Shown one piece after another: positions 49,448-64,000 of a DNA stretch of 64,000 nt. The stretch is from Cacajao melanocephalus. Taxonomy: Eukaryota; Chordata; Mammalia; Primates; Pitheciidae. The notes beneath the pieces were generated by a model, which saw only the letters and a program-made list of their open reading frames with translations, was not told the origin of the DNA and did not search any database. The stretch spans positions 19,175-83,174 of the forward strand of contig CAUYLG010070431.1 of the NCBI GenBank assembly GCA_963573385.1, in the 5' to 3' direction. Every line of letters starts with the position of its first letter. Position 1 is the first letter of the stretch. A program made the position numbers and the translations under genes.

Positions 49448-50543
49448 TTATTTTCTGTAGTATTCTTGTTTGACCCTAGAGGGCAGAAGGTCATTAAAAA
49501 TTAAAATTAATTACCCATGCAGCAGCAATGTATACCTGTCTGCTCTCCATTACCTGACTTGAGAAAATGGAGATAATTAAATTTACTCTGGGGTTTCATA
49601 TATTGAAGGATCCTTGCATTTTTTCAGAGTTTAAATTTAATTTCACATAGACTTCACTTTTATTGTTAAAATTATGAAGTGTGTCCAACTCACCAGAAGA
49701 GTCTAAAATAATCAACTTGTCCTGCTGAATTGTCAAATTCACACTTTGGAAATTTATAAAGAAACAGAGCTCTACTTTATATAGAGTAGCAATTATCTTG
49801 CCACCTTGAATCTCAATTTCTAACAAAAAATAAACAATAGTGATTATTTATGAGTTCCAGTTATTACAGTTATTTTGGATTACTTTGTTCCATTTTTAAA
49901 AATGCAGTGCTAGTATACCAATAACATAGGAAAAACAGATTCAAAAATTAGAAACTACAGTAGCGTAAAACAATGGAAATTGTAACATAATAAAATTTTA
50001 TCAAGAGTAATTATACAAATTCCCAGTTTCCTTTCAAACTCACTGAGTTTAGTCAGTTATAAAAAGGGACTTTATAAAGGAATCAAATATCTTTAATACA
50101 TCAGAGCCTTTTGTGACATAATAGAGTATAACACAAAGAGCACATCGTTTTATGTTAATACCAACTAATCAATTGTAATTGGTGTAATTACTACTTTGCT
50201 ATTTTCTCCTCGTATTCATTATTGCTGAATACATAATTACAGCACAGGATATAATTTATTCTTTGGCAATCTGTCAATTACAGACCCAGCATTTTCAATA
50301 TATTTCCCTTTACAGAATTTGTCGTAATATAAAGAATGCCATATAAACCCATCTATTTCCGTGTTAAAAACTTGGTAATTGCAGTGAGCACTGAATGTTA
50401 TTTGTCTCTAAAACTGCATCTGTTAATCGTGTTGAGGAAAGGACATTTTACTTCATTTTTTATGTTTTTATTTTTGCCCTTTGCAAACAGAGGAAAGAAC
50501 ATTTTTAAAAACAGACGTCATAAGGACAAAAAAGTGATGTAGG
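49448..50543. other. Repeat-poor AT-rich intergenic sequence
   Basis: No Alu, L1 or LTR recognised. TAATTG/TAATTA motifs cluster near 50165-50290. No convincing gene; the frames at 49596 and 50336 are unsupported. Confidence 0.5.
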
Positions 50544-50698
50544 AGCTGGGAGGGGTGGCTCATGCCCGTAACCACTACTGGGGAGACTGCGGTGGGAGGA
50601 TCGCTTAAGCCCAGGAGTTCAAAGATACAGTGAGCCGTGATCATGCCACTGCACTCCAGCCTGGGCAACAAAGCAAGACCCTGCCTTAAAAAAAAACA
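50544..50698 (+). mobile_element. Internally deleted Alu
   Basis: Short head fused to the right arm. Confidence 0.85.
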
Positions 50699-52473
50699 GT
50701 TAATAAAAAATCTAAAAAGGACATAGGCCATTGGAAATATAGATGGCCAATTTCCCATTTTTCACCCTTGATCTTCCCTCTTAAAAGCTACCAGACCAAT
50801 TATCTTAGCAAGATTTTGTGCAGGGGTACTTTGATGTTCTGAACACACTGAGGTAACCATTCTAACAATGCTGATCACTTTATTACCACCAACTTTACAA
50901 TAGTTTTTTTCCCATGTTTGTACGAAGTTTTAAATTTCTGAACTTTGTTGTGGAGCTTTTAAACTAAAGGAGAGTAAATGTACTTAGCTGAGAGCTGTCT
51001 GATAGTGTCATAGTTGGTGATTTTTTTTTTAAAGTGGTGCTAAGCGCCAGGGATATAGATTAAGATATTTTAGATAAGTGAGAAAAAAAAAAAAACACTG
51101 TAAAATTTCCAGCTGTGGACTACCTCCGCGAAGTACCTCATGTGTCCAGCAGTATTACTATACGAGACACTGAGCAATGCACTCCATTAACCAATGGTAT
51201 ACCCTGCTAAGACATAGCTACCACCAATTCATTATTTCCTTTTGATTTATATTCCTTATGTAGGCTTAGCTGTTTGTGGCTTCTACTGTCTTCACAAAAA
51301 CTGAACTGATGTATAGTGCCAAAGTGGGTGTGTGATTTTAGAGAGTGCAAGTTTTATAAAAGGTAGATCTTGATGTTCTAAACTACAAATGTCAAAACTG
51401 TTGAAGAATATTCCTCAAACCAAAATCTGGGCTCACAAAATGTTTCTACAGTTAAATTGGTAAGTAGGATAGATGAAACATTGAGTGAAAACTATAATTA
51501 TCATGAATGTTTCAGTTTGATTCCCCGGAAAATAAACTTTGAGATGGAAATTAGAATGTAGGAAATTTGTTAGAAAGTATTCTTGGGATCAACACCTGTG
51601 GAGAGCAAAGGAAGCAGGATTGAGCAGGAGACGAACTGTGCTGCATTTGCAACAAAGGCCTCAGCCAATCCCTGCAGGAGGCTCTGGAGCTGGGATGACA
51701 CTTCAAGGTTTTTCTGACCTGGGATGGGGAGGTTGGGCCTTTGTAAAGCTCATCAACCTGTCATTAATGTGCGCTGTTCCTGGTAAGGTGGTGGGACATT
51801 AGGCAAAGTTGTTCTCTTCAGCTCAGGGCAAGTCCTGGAGAAGGACTTAGCTGAGAATTGCCAGTCATCTACTCTCCCAGAAGCTGGGGCACGCATACAT
51901 GCTTCAGACCTGGAGGGGGATGATCTGGGCAGCACACCACAGCAGCCACTATAGTGTGAAATTGGCATGGCAAAACATATCATAACGATAGACATTTTGT
52001 GCAATAAAAATAGCTATTATATCTCATATCATAAACATCACAAACCTGCCCAACAACCTACAGTAGCTCACCACTGCTTCCATGTCTATTCTAAGCCCCA
52101 ACTAAGTTATATAAGTTGACTAGTAAGGTAGGCCTTATGCTACCTATCTAAAACCTAACTTCCCATGAATTCCCAACTGAGATCTTCAAGTTCAGTCAGG
52201 TAAATGAACTCACACCTTTATTTCTGCCCACATTATTCTTCTCTGTCTAAATCCAGCTCAGATCCACTCTCTTCCTCCATGAAGCTTCTATACACATATT
52301 ATCACAACTTCTTCCTTCTCTGGATTGCAGCCCACAGGCTATGCCACAATATTCAACCCTTAATTATAAATGATCTCCGTCTCCAGTGGGTTTTGTTTGT
52401 TTGCTTTTTGTTTTGTTTTGTTTCAGTAGCTGTGTATAGACTAAGCTCCCCAGTAGACTGAAAATTCTCCTAA
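50699..52473. other. Intergenic, mostly unclassified
   Basis: A GC-richer block at 51570-51960 could be an old LTR or MER element, but I cannot name it. Frames there are unsupported. Confidence 0.4.
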
Positions 52474-52648
52474 CCCGGCATCGTTGTGCATGTGTGTAAC
52501 CCCAGCTACTTGGGAGGCTGAAGTGGAAGCATCACTTAAGCTCAGGAGTTCAAGGCTTCAGTGAGCTAGGATAGCACCACTGCCCTCCAGCCTGGGTGAC
52601 AGAGCAAGACTCTGTCTCTTAAAACAAACAAAAAGCTAAAAAAAAGAA
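52474..52648 (+). mobile_element. Alu right-arm fragment
   Basis: Flanked by GAAAATTCTCCTAA and GAAAGTTCTTGTAA. Confidence 0.85.
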
Positions 52649-52799
52649 AGTTCTTGTAAAGTAGGAGTTGTGCCTTTCTTTCCACAGCATCTACCATGTT
52701 AATGGGCACATGGTAGATATTGAACAGATTCAAAGGTTTACAGACAAAAGTGACTTCAGAGATCACTTAGTCCAACCTAATTTTACAGATGAGTTAACA

Positions 52800-53757
<958 letters not shown>

Positions 53758-53819
53758 TAAAATTAAAATTTAAACTTCTTACTATAGCATACAAAGTTTT
53801 TAAGAGAAAGGCAGCTAGT

Positions 53820-53976
53820 GGCCAGGCATGGTGGCTCACACCTGTAATCTCAACACTTTGAGAGGCCAAGACAGGAGGTTATGCCCAGGAGTTTAAGACC
53901 TGTCTGGGACATATAGTGAGACTCTGGCGCTATTAAAAAAAAAAAAAAAAAGGAAATTAAAACTAAATAAATAAAA
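53820..53976 (+). mobile_element. Alu left arm with A tail
   Basis: AGGCAGCTAGTG and AGGCAGATAGTG flank the element and its AT-rich tail. Confidence 0.88.
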
Positions 53977-53984
53977 GAAGGCAG

Positions 53985-54205
53985 ATAGTGAACCTAGTGG
54001 TGAAGTCAAACTGCTGAGAGTCAAACTGTCACTTAATAGCTATGTGATCTCAGGCAAGTTTATTTACTTCTCTGTGTCTGTTTTCCATGTGGAAAATTAG
54101 CACAATAATCCTGCTCTGTCTGATAGGATTGGTGTATGATTACATAAATTAATACACATGAAATGCATAGAACAGTGTCTGGCACATGTTAAGTGCTGCT
54201 ATGAT
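53985..54205 (+). mobile_element. MIR SINE
   Basis: 'agctatgtgatctcaggcaa' and 'agaacagtgtctggcacatg' are MIR core and tail. Confidence 0.75.
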
Positions 54206-54264
54206 TTCCAAATCTTGTAAATCTCATCTTCCTGAATCCCCTTCTCAAACCATATTTAAATTTT

Positions 54265-54600
54265 CAGACAGATGTGCTCATTCCTGTAATCCCAGGCATC
54301 AGAAATTACACACCTATAATCCCAACACTTTGGGAGGCCAAGTCAGGGGGATCACTTGAGGTCAGAAGTTTAAAACCAGCCTGGGCAATGTAGCAAGACC
54401 CCGTCTCTACAAAAAATAAAGTTATCTGGATGTGGTGGCACATGCCTGTAGTCCTAGCTACTCAGGAGTCTGAGGCAGGAGTATAGCTTCAGTTCAGGAG
54501 GTCAGGGCTGCAGTGAGCAATGATCATGTCACTTGCACTCTAGCATGGGCAACAGAGCAAGAATCCATCTCTTAAAAAAGAGGAAGAAAAGAAAATAAAA
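54265..54600 (+). mobile_element. Alu with duplicated head
   Basis: The 5' head appears twice ('cctgtaatccca' near 54283 and 'cctataatccca' near 54312) before a normal body. Confidence 0.87.
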
Positions 54601-54794
54601 ATTTTTCTATTTCTCTAAACTCACCATGACGCATCCTTCCATTATTTTACCTCTTTTCATGTGTTTTTCTTTCCTTGGAATACCTTCCTCACTTTATTGA
54701 TGAATTTATGTTTATCCTTCAAGGAAGAGGTTAAGGGTAGTAGACTGCCTGCAGTCTTCTCCATGATGCAGAGGTATATTCATCTTTATACAAA

Positions 54795-55088
<294 letters not shown>

Positions 55089-55139
55089 TATCTTTATACA
55101 AATTTTTTCAATTTCAGACATTTATCTCAAAATAGAGTA

Positions 55140-55418
<279 letters not shown>

Positions 55419-55887
55419 CAGATAGAGTATTACAAAAAAAAAAAAAGTTGGTGGATGAATTTGAGATATATGCTGGTAACAGAAAGATATTTGTGGTAGG
55501 CAGTTTCTACAATGGCTCCCAATTCCTGCCTCTGATATTCACACCCTTGTATCATCTGTGTGGGGGGGGGCGCAAGACCTCGTGACTTGCATCTAACAAA
55601 TAGAATATGGCAAAAGTGATAAGAGTCACTTCTAAAAGTCAATGATAAAAGACTGACTTTCACTCTGCTCTCATTCTCTCTCTGACTCGTGTGTTTCTTC
55701 TGATGAAGCAAGCTGCCATGTTGTGAACTGCCCTATGGAGAAGTCCGTGTGGCAAGGAACTGAGGGTGACCTCCAGCAAACAGCCAGAGCAAAACTGCAC
55801 CCTTGGTCAAACAGCCTGGAAGAAAATGAATCCTGCCAACAACATGAGCAAGCCGTGAGTCTATGGAAGTCCCAGGCAACATGTTTT

Positions 55888-56035
55888 CTTCTTTTTCTCC
55901 TCTCCTTTCCTTTCTTTTCCGCCCCGCCCCACCCAGCCTTCTCTTGCCCCTCCCTCCCTCCCTCTGTCTTTGTGTCTTTCTTTCTTTTCTTTTTCTTTCT
56001 TTCTTTCTTTTACTTTCTTCTTTCTTTTTTTTCTT

Positions 56036-56046
<11 letters not shown>
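55888..56046. repeat. Polypyrimidine tract (TTTC/CCCT-rich)
   Basis: Nearly 160 bases of almost only C and T, merging into the T start of a reverse Alu. Confidence 0.9.
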
Positions 56047-56627
<581 letters not shown>

Positions 56628-56743
56628 TTTTTTTTTTTTTTTTTTTTTTGACATGGGCTCTCACTTTATCACCCAGGCTAGAGTGCGGTGGCATGATCAT
56701 AGTTCACTACAGCCTTAAATTCCTGGTCTCAAGCAATCCTCCT
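56628..56743 (-). mobile_element. Partial reverse Alu
   Basis: About 22 T then the start of a reverse Alu, cut at 'ctcctgcc'. Confidence 0.87.
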
Positions 56744-56872
56744 GCCAGGGAACCTTTTGACTTGCAGCCTTTTGAGAGATCCTGAAACAGGAGCCCCAAC
56801 AAAGCCACATCCAGATTCCTGCTCCATAGAAACTATGAGATAATAAATGTTGTTTTAAGCCACCAAAGTTTG

Positions 56873-56915
56873 GAGACAACAGCAAGAAATTGGAGAAGAC
56901 GGAATGCAGATGGAA
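56873..56915 (+). repeat. 43-bp segment, copy A
   Basis: Matches 60031-60073 at 42 of 43 positions. It interrupts the 3' end of the MLT1 LTR. Confidence 0.9.
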
Positions 56916-57114
56916 TTTTTATGCAGCATTAGGTAACCGATCACATTATATTGCTAAATGAAGAAAATCAAATTGCAAAATAGCCTATGTATGCTGCTTG
57001 TATATATACACGTAGCGTCATCACATTTGTACATAAAAACACAAATGCTTTTTTTTGTATATAGTCACATCTCCTTTTATTAATTTTCACATTAACTCAG
57101 AGGCTATTTGCATT

Positions 57115-57375
57115 CATATAAGGTACATAGGGTAGACAAATGCATAGAGACAGAAAATGGAAAGAGAGTTGCCAGGCCTGGGAGAAATGGGAAATGAGGA
57201 GTTGTTTAACAGGTAGAGAACAGTTTTATTAGGGATGATGAAAGTTATTTGGATGGGTGGTGGTGATAGTTGCACAATATCAATGTATTTCCTGCCAGCG
57301 AACCATACACCTAAAAATGTTGAAAATGGTAAACTTTACGTTATGTGTATTTTACCACGATTTTTAAAAACCACA
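57115..57375 (+). mobile_element. L1M 3'UTR fragment
   Basis: 'ggtggtggtgatagttgcac', 'gaaccatacacctaaaaat' and 'tgtgtattttaccacgattt' match an L1M 3' end. Confidence 0.65.
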
Positions 57376-57934
57376 AAATGGGAAAAACATTTAAAATGAG
57401 ACAATCTAATAATTTAAAAGGTTCTTATAACTTTTTTTAAGAAAAGATCCTATTTGCCCTTTTTGCACAAATTCTCGTGTCTACATTGCAGAAGTAATCC
57501 TCTGACCAACTTAAACTTAGGCTTTTAAGAGGGACGGCACGCCTGAAAATCAACCTTCTTTTCTCAAATTCACATTCAGCAATGCGCTGGAGTTATCACC
57601 AATTATTTGCACTTAGTGAGCAGGCAGACACATAGCTACCATTTCCAGTGCTAGAAGGGAACCAAGGCTAAAAAAAAAAACCCTAAGAGAATGGCAAGAG
57701 AGCCTCTCGAAAGATCTGATGGTGTCTCAACCCTCATCAGGTAAATTCAGCAAAAGCCATCTGACCTCAGGCAGGAAACTGAGGAGCAGGGAAGGTGGCC
57801 TCTCTATCTCAGTATGCAGCTGTGTCCTCTAGATCTTCAAGCTGTTAAAATTCTTGGTGTTTACCTACATTAAAGGAACTTGTATCGTTGGCTTGACTTT
57901 GCTGATGTCTTTTAGGTAAATCATACTGTCATTG
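57376..57934. other. Intergenic, unclassified
   Basis: Nothing recognised. Confidence 0.5.
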
Positions 57935-58230
57935 CTTTTTTTTTTTTTCCTTGATAAATGGTCTTGCTCTGTCACCCAGGCTGGAGTGCAGCGGTGTGTT
58001 TTTGGCTCACTGCAACCTCTACTTCCCAGCTCAAGCAATCCTCCAGCCTCAGCCTCTTGAGTAGCTGGGACCACAGGTGCAAGCCACCATGCCTGGCTCA
58101 TTTGTCATTTTTTATAGAGACAGAGTTTTGCCATGTTGCCCAGGCTGGCCTCCAACTCCTGAGCTCAAAGCTACTGGCCAGCCTTGGCCTTTCAGAGTGC
58201 CAGGATTACAGGCGAGCCACCATGCCCAGT
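57935..58230 (-). mobile_element. Alu
   Basis: Reverse. GTCATTGCTTTTT and ATCATTACTTTTT flank it. Confidence 0.93.
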
Positions 58231-58620
58231 CCATCATTACTTTTTTACATCTATATACACTGATATCAGAAGTGAAGTTGGCTCAAAGTCCTAGCTCCTA
58301 AAGTAATTTGGAAGAATTTTTATGAAATACAAGCAGAGATGGAAGTTGCATGATTTCCAGAATCGTTCCCAGGTCATCCTTGGAGCAGGATCTCCAACAT
58401 GTTGTGACTACTTATAGTGGAGGGGTATCAATTCATTGTCCACTCACATCTTGACTTTAAGCGGTTTGGCACAGTAAGTTGAAAAAATATAAACATTTAA
58501 TGAGACCAAAAACAATCCATGGGTGCTTCTTTCAGTTTTTGCTAGGGTAGCCCAGGTTCTTGGGGTTTTCTTGAGGTTCCCAAGGTTTTCTAGACACGCT
58601 TATAAGAGAATGAAATTATT
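58231..58620. other. Intergenic, unclassified
   Basis: Nothing recognised. Confidence 0.5.
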
Positions 58621-58787
58621 GGCTGGGCGTGGTGGCATGTACCTGTAATCTCAGCTACTTGGGAGGCTGAGAGGCAGGAGAATTGCTTGAACTTGGAAGG
58701 CAAAAGCTGCAGTGAGCCGATGTTGTGCCATTTCACTCCAGCCTGGGCAACAGAACAAGACTCCATCCCCCCCCCCCAAAAAAAAGA
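58621..58787 (+). mobile_element. Internally deleted Alu
   Basis: Head joined to the right arm; ends with 11 C then A. Confidence 0.88.
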
Positions 58788-59079
58788 ACAAAATTTAAAC
58801 CAGTGGACACTGATATCTGGGACAAAAATACCTGAGTTGAAATACTAGTGATTTAAAGAAAGACTGAAGATGCACTCAAGCCACAACTAACACCAGACTG
58901 AGCAACTTCTCAAGCAGAAACTGGGTAACCACTGATGCCGTGGAATTGAGAGGGGATGAGAGTGATGCCAGAGTATGCTGATTCTCACTGGCCCCACCTT
59001 CCCTGGCAGTGTAGAGAAAACCAAGCAGGAAAGAAAGTGGGTAAGTTATCGCTAAGGGGAAAATATTAAGTTAGAACAG

Positions 59080-59445
59080 CAATGGGACATTTGGGGGACA
59101 CTCGGGTACATAATTTACATAATATTGCATTAATTTCTTATTTCATGGATAAGATAAAGGTATTGTGGTTAATGTTCTTCAAAGATATGTGCTGAAGTTT
59201 TTTAAGGATGAAGTGTTATGATGTTTAGGACTTATTTTCAATGGTTTCAGCAAGAAAAAATATGCATAAATAGGAAAATAGATATTAGATGATAAACATA
59301 TATATATACACACATAAATGTAGCACAATACTAACAATTGGATAGATGTAAATGAAAAGTATGTGGGTGTTCATTATACTATCCTTTCATCTTTGCATAG
59401 GTTTAAACTTGTTCAAAAATAAACGTTTTTAAAAAACAATTTAAG
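59080..59445 (+). mobile_element. L1M 3'UTR end
   Basis: 'gtgttcattatactatcctt' then 'aaacttgttcaaaaataaac' is a typical L1M terminus. Contains (TA)n near 59299. Confidence 0.55.
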
Positions 59446-59576
59446 TCGATGTGAATAGCTTTGTTTCAACATGTGTGAACTACTTTTGCTACCCTCGAAG
59501 ACAAGGCTGAAACACATTACGACATTGGAGCTCTATCACTTGTGAAAACTAATCGAAGCTAAAAAAAAAAATAGTG

Positions 59577-59949
<373 letters not shown>

Positions 59950-60030
59950 TCACACTACAACACTTAGTAAACATTTCTTGTTTGTTTTGTTTTAAGGCAT
60001 AAATTCACAAAGACAAAGAAAATGGGAAAT

Positions 60031-60073
60031 GAGACAACAGCAAGAAATTGGAGAAGATGGAATGCAGATGGAA
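60031..60073 (+). repeat. 43-bp segment, copy B
   Basis: Partner of 56873-56915, same orientation, 3158 bp away. No recognised element surrounds it. Confidence 0.9.
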
Positions 60074-60246
60074 GACAGGTAACTGATTTAACAGATGGAA
60101 AGAAGCTACACCCTAAACAGTGAGACAGCAAAACACGAAAGTTACGAAACAGTTTTGTTTATCCACACAGCCCCTCTGGACCCAGGATTTGGTAGCACCA
60201 GTGACCTCTGGGAGTGGGGGTAAATGTGAGGTAGAATATGAAATTA

Positions 60247-60523
60247 GGCCAGGCGCGGTGGCTCACACCTGTCATCCTATCACTTTGGGAGGCCGAGGTG
60301 GCTGGATTTCTTGAGTTTAGGAGTTTGAGACCAGCATGGCAAAACCCTGTCTCTACTAAAAATACAAAAATTAGCCAGGCATGGTGGCTCACTCCTGTAG
60401 TCCCAGCTACTCCAGAGGCTGAGGCAGAAGAATTCAAACAATTCTCCTTGAGAGTGAGCTGAGATCGTGCCACTGCACTCCAGTCTGGTGACAGAGCAAG
60501 ACTCTGTCTCAAAAAAAAAAAAA
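60247..60523 (+). mobile_element. Alu
   Basis: Forward, with a scrambled patch 'caaacaattctccttgagag' in the right arm. Confidence 0.9.
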
Positions 60524-61068
60524 ATTAAACCCTGATATAATAATATTATTTCAATGCATTGTCTCAATGTCCCCCAGATGTCTTTATAGCTGTAGTAATT
60601 TAAGAAAGAGTTAGGCCCTGTTCTACCTTAACTTTAAGGAAGCAGCGAAAGGCTCAAATCCCCATCTTCAATCCCAGCTGGCTGGGCTGACAGAAGGCAG
60701 AAAGTATGTTTTCCAAAAAGAGAGAAAATAGAGAATTGCTTGATGGGGAACACCTAGTACCATCAAGGGCAAGGATTCAATATTGAAAGAAGAAAGATTA
60801 AGTGAGAGCTCATACACTTAGGAAGAATGCCTCAGCCCTCTTTCCCCACTCTGCTAGCAGCCTCTTTCCAGAAGGAGATTACAGGAGTTTTTGCTGGCAA
60901 AATCTGTTCTGGCCAAGAGGAAAGATCTAAAGATATCATTGAAATGAACCAGCCAGATTACCTTACGGCGAAGGGCAGAGCCGACAGGCCCCATCCACAT
61001 GCACAGGGTTTTCTAGAAATGTTTTTGTGTTCCCTCTCTAAAAGTTGAATAAAGAATATGTATTAGAT
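60524..61068. other. Intergenic, unclassified
   Basis: The 73-codon frame at 60827 is unsupported. Confidence 0.45.
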
Positions 61069-61198
61069 GGCCAGGCACTGTGTCTCATTCCTGTAATCCC
61101 AGCACTTTGGGAGGCCTAGACAGGAGGCCAGGAGTTTGAGACCAGCTTAGGCAAAATAGCAAGATGGTGTTTCTACAATCAATCAATCCATCAATAAA
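61069..61198 (+). mobile_element. Alu left arm with (AATC)n tail
   Basis: Truncated copy whose tail reads CAATCAATCAATCCATCAATAA. Confidence 0.86.
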
Positions 61199-61329
61199 AT
61201 GCATTATCTATAGTATTGTATCAATGTTAAATGATCAGAATGTAAAATTATAACACGTTTGCATCAATTCCTAGCCAACCAGGAAGTCGGAGGATATCGT
61301 ATCTATGAAGACCACTCTCACTTCTGACA

Positions 61330-62160
61330 CCAGCTGCAAGTCTGGGAGTTCCCAAAACCATCCTCAGGTTGGTAATCCTCTAGAAGGACTCACAGAACTC
61401 ACTGAAAACTACTATATTCATGGTTACAGTTTATGACAGGAAAAACGTACACACTAAATTCAGCTAAGGGAAGAAGTGCATAGGGCCAAGTCAGGGACAT
61501 ACCCAGTGTGGAGCTTCCCTCATCCTCTCTTCATAGAGTCAGAACACATTATTCCATGAAAGGATAAGATAATAAACACCCACATACTTTTCACCGAGAT
61601 TTATCCAATCACTAGTATTGTGCTACATTTGCGATGTTTCTCTCTCTCTCTACATATGTATATATATAAAATCTCTCATCTACCTATTATCTGTCCTCCT
61701 GTCTATCTATGCATGTCCTTTTTTTTCTTGCTGATACTATCTTCCAGTGTTGATGTGTGCAATATGCACCAAGTATTGCTAACCAGGGAAGATTACCCAG
61801 GCCTAAGTGTTCAGAGTTTTATTGGGACTTCATTACATAGGCATGATTGACTAATTGTCCATGTAGTTAATCTCAAACTCCAGGTCAACTGATACCACGT
61901 GACCCAAACCCCTACCCTTCAGATGAGAACATGGCCTAGAGAAAAAATAAAAATATAAGAAAAAAACTAAAAACTAAAAACCAAAGCCCCTATCCTAAGT
62001 AACATGTTGGTCTTTCTCATATGGCCAACCCCTGCCCTAAATCACATTGTTAGACTATCCAGTCTGACACAAGGCACCCTGACACTCTCCCATCAGGCAT
62101 AACATTCCAGGTGCCCAGAGATTATATCCATGAAGCCTAGGGCAAAGGCCACAACTTCTG
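61330..62160 (-). mobile_element. ERV LTR, probably ERVL/MER type (tentative)
   Basis: 'aaggactcacagaactcact' and 'gtgttcagagttttattggg' resemble the complement of an LTR. An AT-rich insertion (61540-61735) may interrupt it. No viral genes seen. Confidence 0.4.
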
Positions 62161-62169
62161 CTTGGACAA

Positions 62170-62460
62170 AGCCAAATTCTTTAGTACATAGTGTTTATAT
62201 AAGGTACCATCCTTGTTGTTAGAAATGTGCTAAAGTTTTTCAGGTGAAGCACCGTATTGTCTACAGCTAATTTCCAAATACTTGAGCAAAAATGTGTGTG
62301 TGTGTTTATGCATGTGCACAGGTTGACAGAAAGAGAAAGAAAATGTGTCAAAATGTGAACAATTCAAGAAGCTAGGTCAAGGGTACATGGATATTTATTG
62401 TACCATTACAACTCTTCTGTAGGTTTTTAATTTTTTCAAAATGAATATTTGGGAAGGATT
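62170..62460 (+). mobile_element. L1M 3'UTR fragment (tentative)
   Basis: 'caagggtacatggatattta' and 'ttttttcaaaatgaatattt' fit an L1M 3' end. A (TG)n run at 62292. Confidence 0.45.
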
Positions 62461-62764
62461 TCAGTAGGCTTTTCAGTTTAATGGAGGATACCTTTAATCT
62501 ATCAGAATAAGAGATAGAAAGGTCTCACCTTTAATCTGATCTCTGCTCTGAAGGCTTTATTCAAATGACTGGTTTTACTGGGCGTTACACCTTTGATCTG
62601 AATTTGCCCTGAGGCACGTTAAAGCACTAAGGAGCTTTAATAATAGGTCTGAAACCACCTCCTTCATGTGATTTTTGCCTGGAGACATTTTAGTCAACTG
62701 ATAGGTTTTATAGGGTATTTTTTTCACTCAAAACCTTTACAAAATCTCATCTTTTTCTCTTTAG

Positions 62765-64000
<1,236 letters not shown>

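Overview
The window is vertebrate, almost certainly primate (human or a close relative), nuclear DNA. It is saturated with Alu elements in both orientations, many dimeric with clear target-site duplications (TSDs). It also holds old L1, L2, MIR and MaLR LTR fragments and spliced genes with GT-AG introns. Two protein-coding genes read left to right. Their spliced translations match DENND2C (DENN-domain Rab exchange factor) and BCAS2 (SPF27, a core subunit of the PRP19/CDC5L spliceosome complex). From general knowledge these genes are neighbours on human chromosome 1p13.2, on the reference minus strand, so the window probably reads in reverse-complement orientation relative to the reference.

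Region 1 (1 to about 27,750) is the 3' part of DENND2C. Thirteen coding exons (1051 to 25040) splice into one uninterrupted frame of 486 residues ending in TGA. This covers the end of the linker plus the uDENN, cDENN and dDENN modules. A roughly 2.7 kb 3'UTR follows, containing an inverted Alu pair and several candidate poly(A) signals. The introns are full of Alus, old L1s, L2, MIR, simple repeats and one G-quadruplex-prone GGAA/GGGA tract.

Region 2 (about 27,750 to 29,068) is a short tandem intergenic gap ending in the BCAS2 promoter. That promoter has an NRF1-like site, a CCAAT box, two ACGTGAT-type boxes and an A/T-rich TATA-like element. Region 3 (29,069 to about 42,085) is the complete BCAS2 gene: seven coding exons, 225 codons plus stop, intact.

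Region 4 (about 42,085 to 64,000) is intergenic, heading toward TRIM33 by general knowledge of the locus. I see no supported gene. It holds Alus, MaLR LTRs, L1 3' ends, a 71-bp near-perfect hairpin at 44756-44907, a 43-bp segment shared between 56873 and 60031, and a 2-kb AT-rich stretch poor in recognisable repeats.

Nothing in the window supports a new biological system. The items most worth a second look are structural: the inverted Alus in the DENND2C 3'UTR with upstream alternative poly(A) signals, the long hairpin, the tandem CAGCAG acceptor, and the templated-looking duplications.
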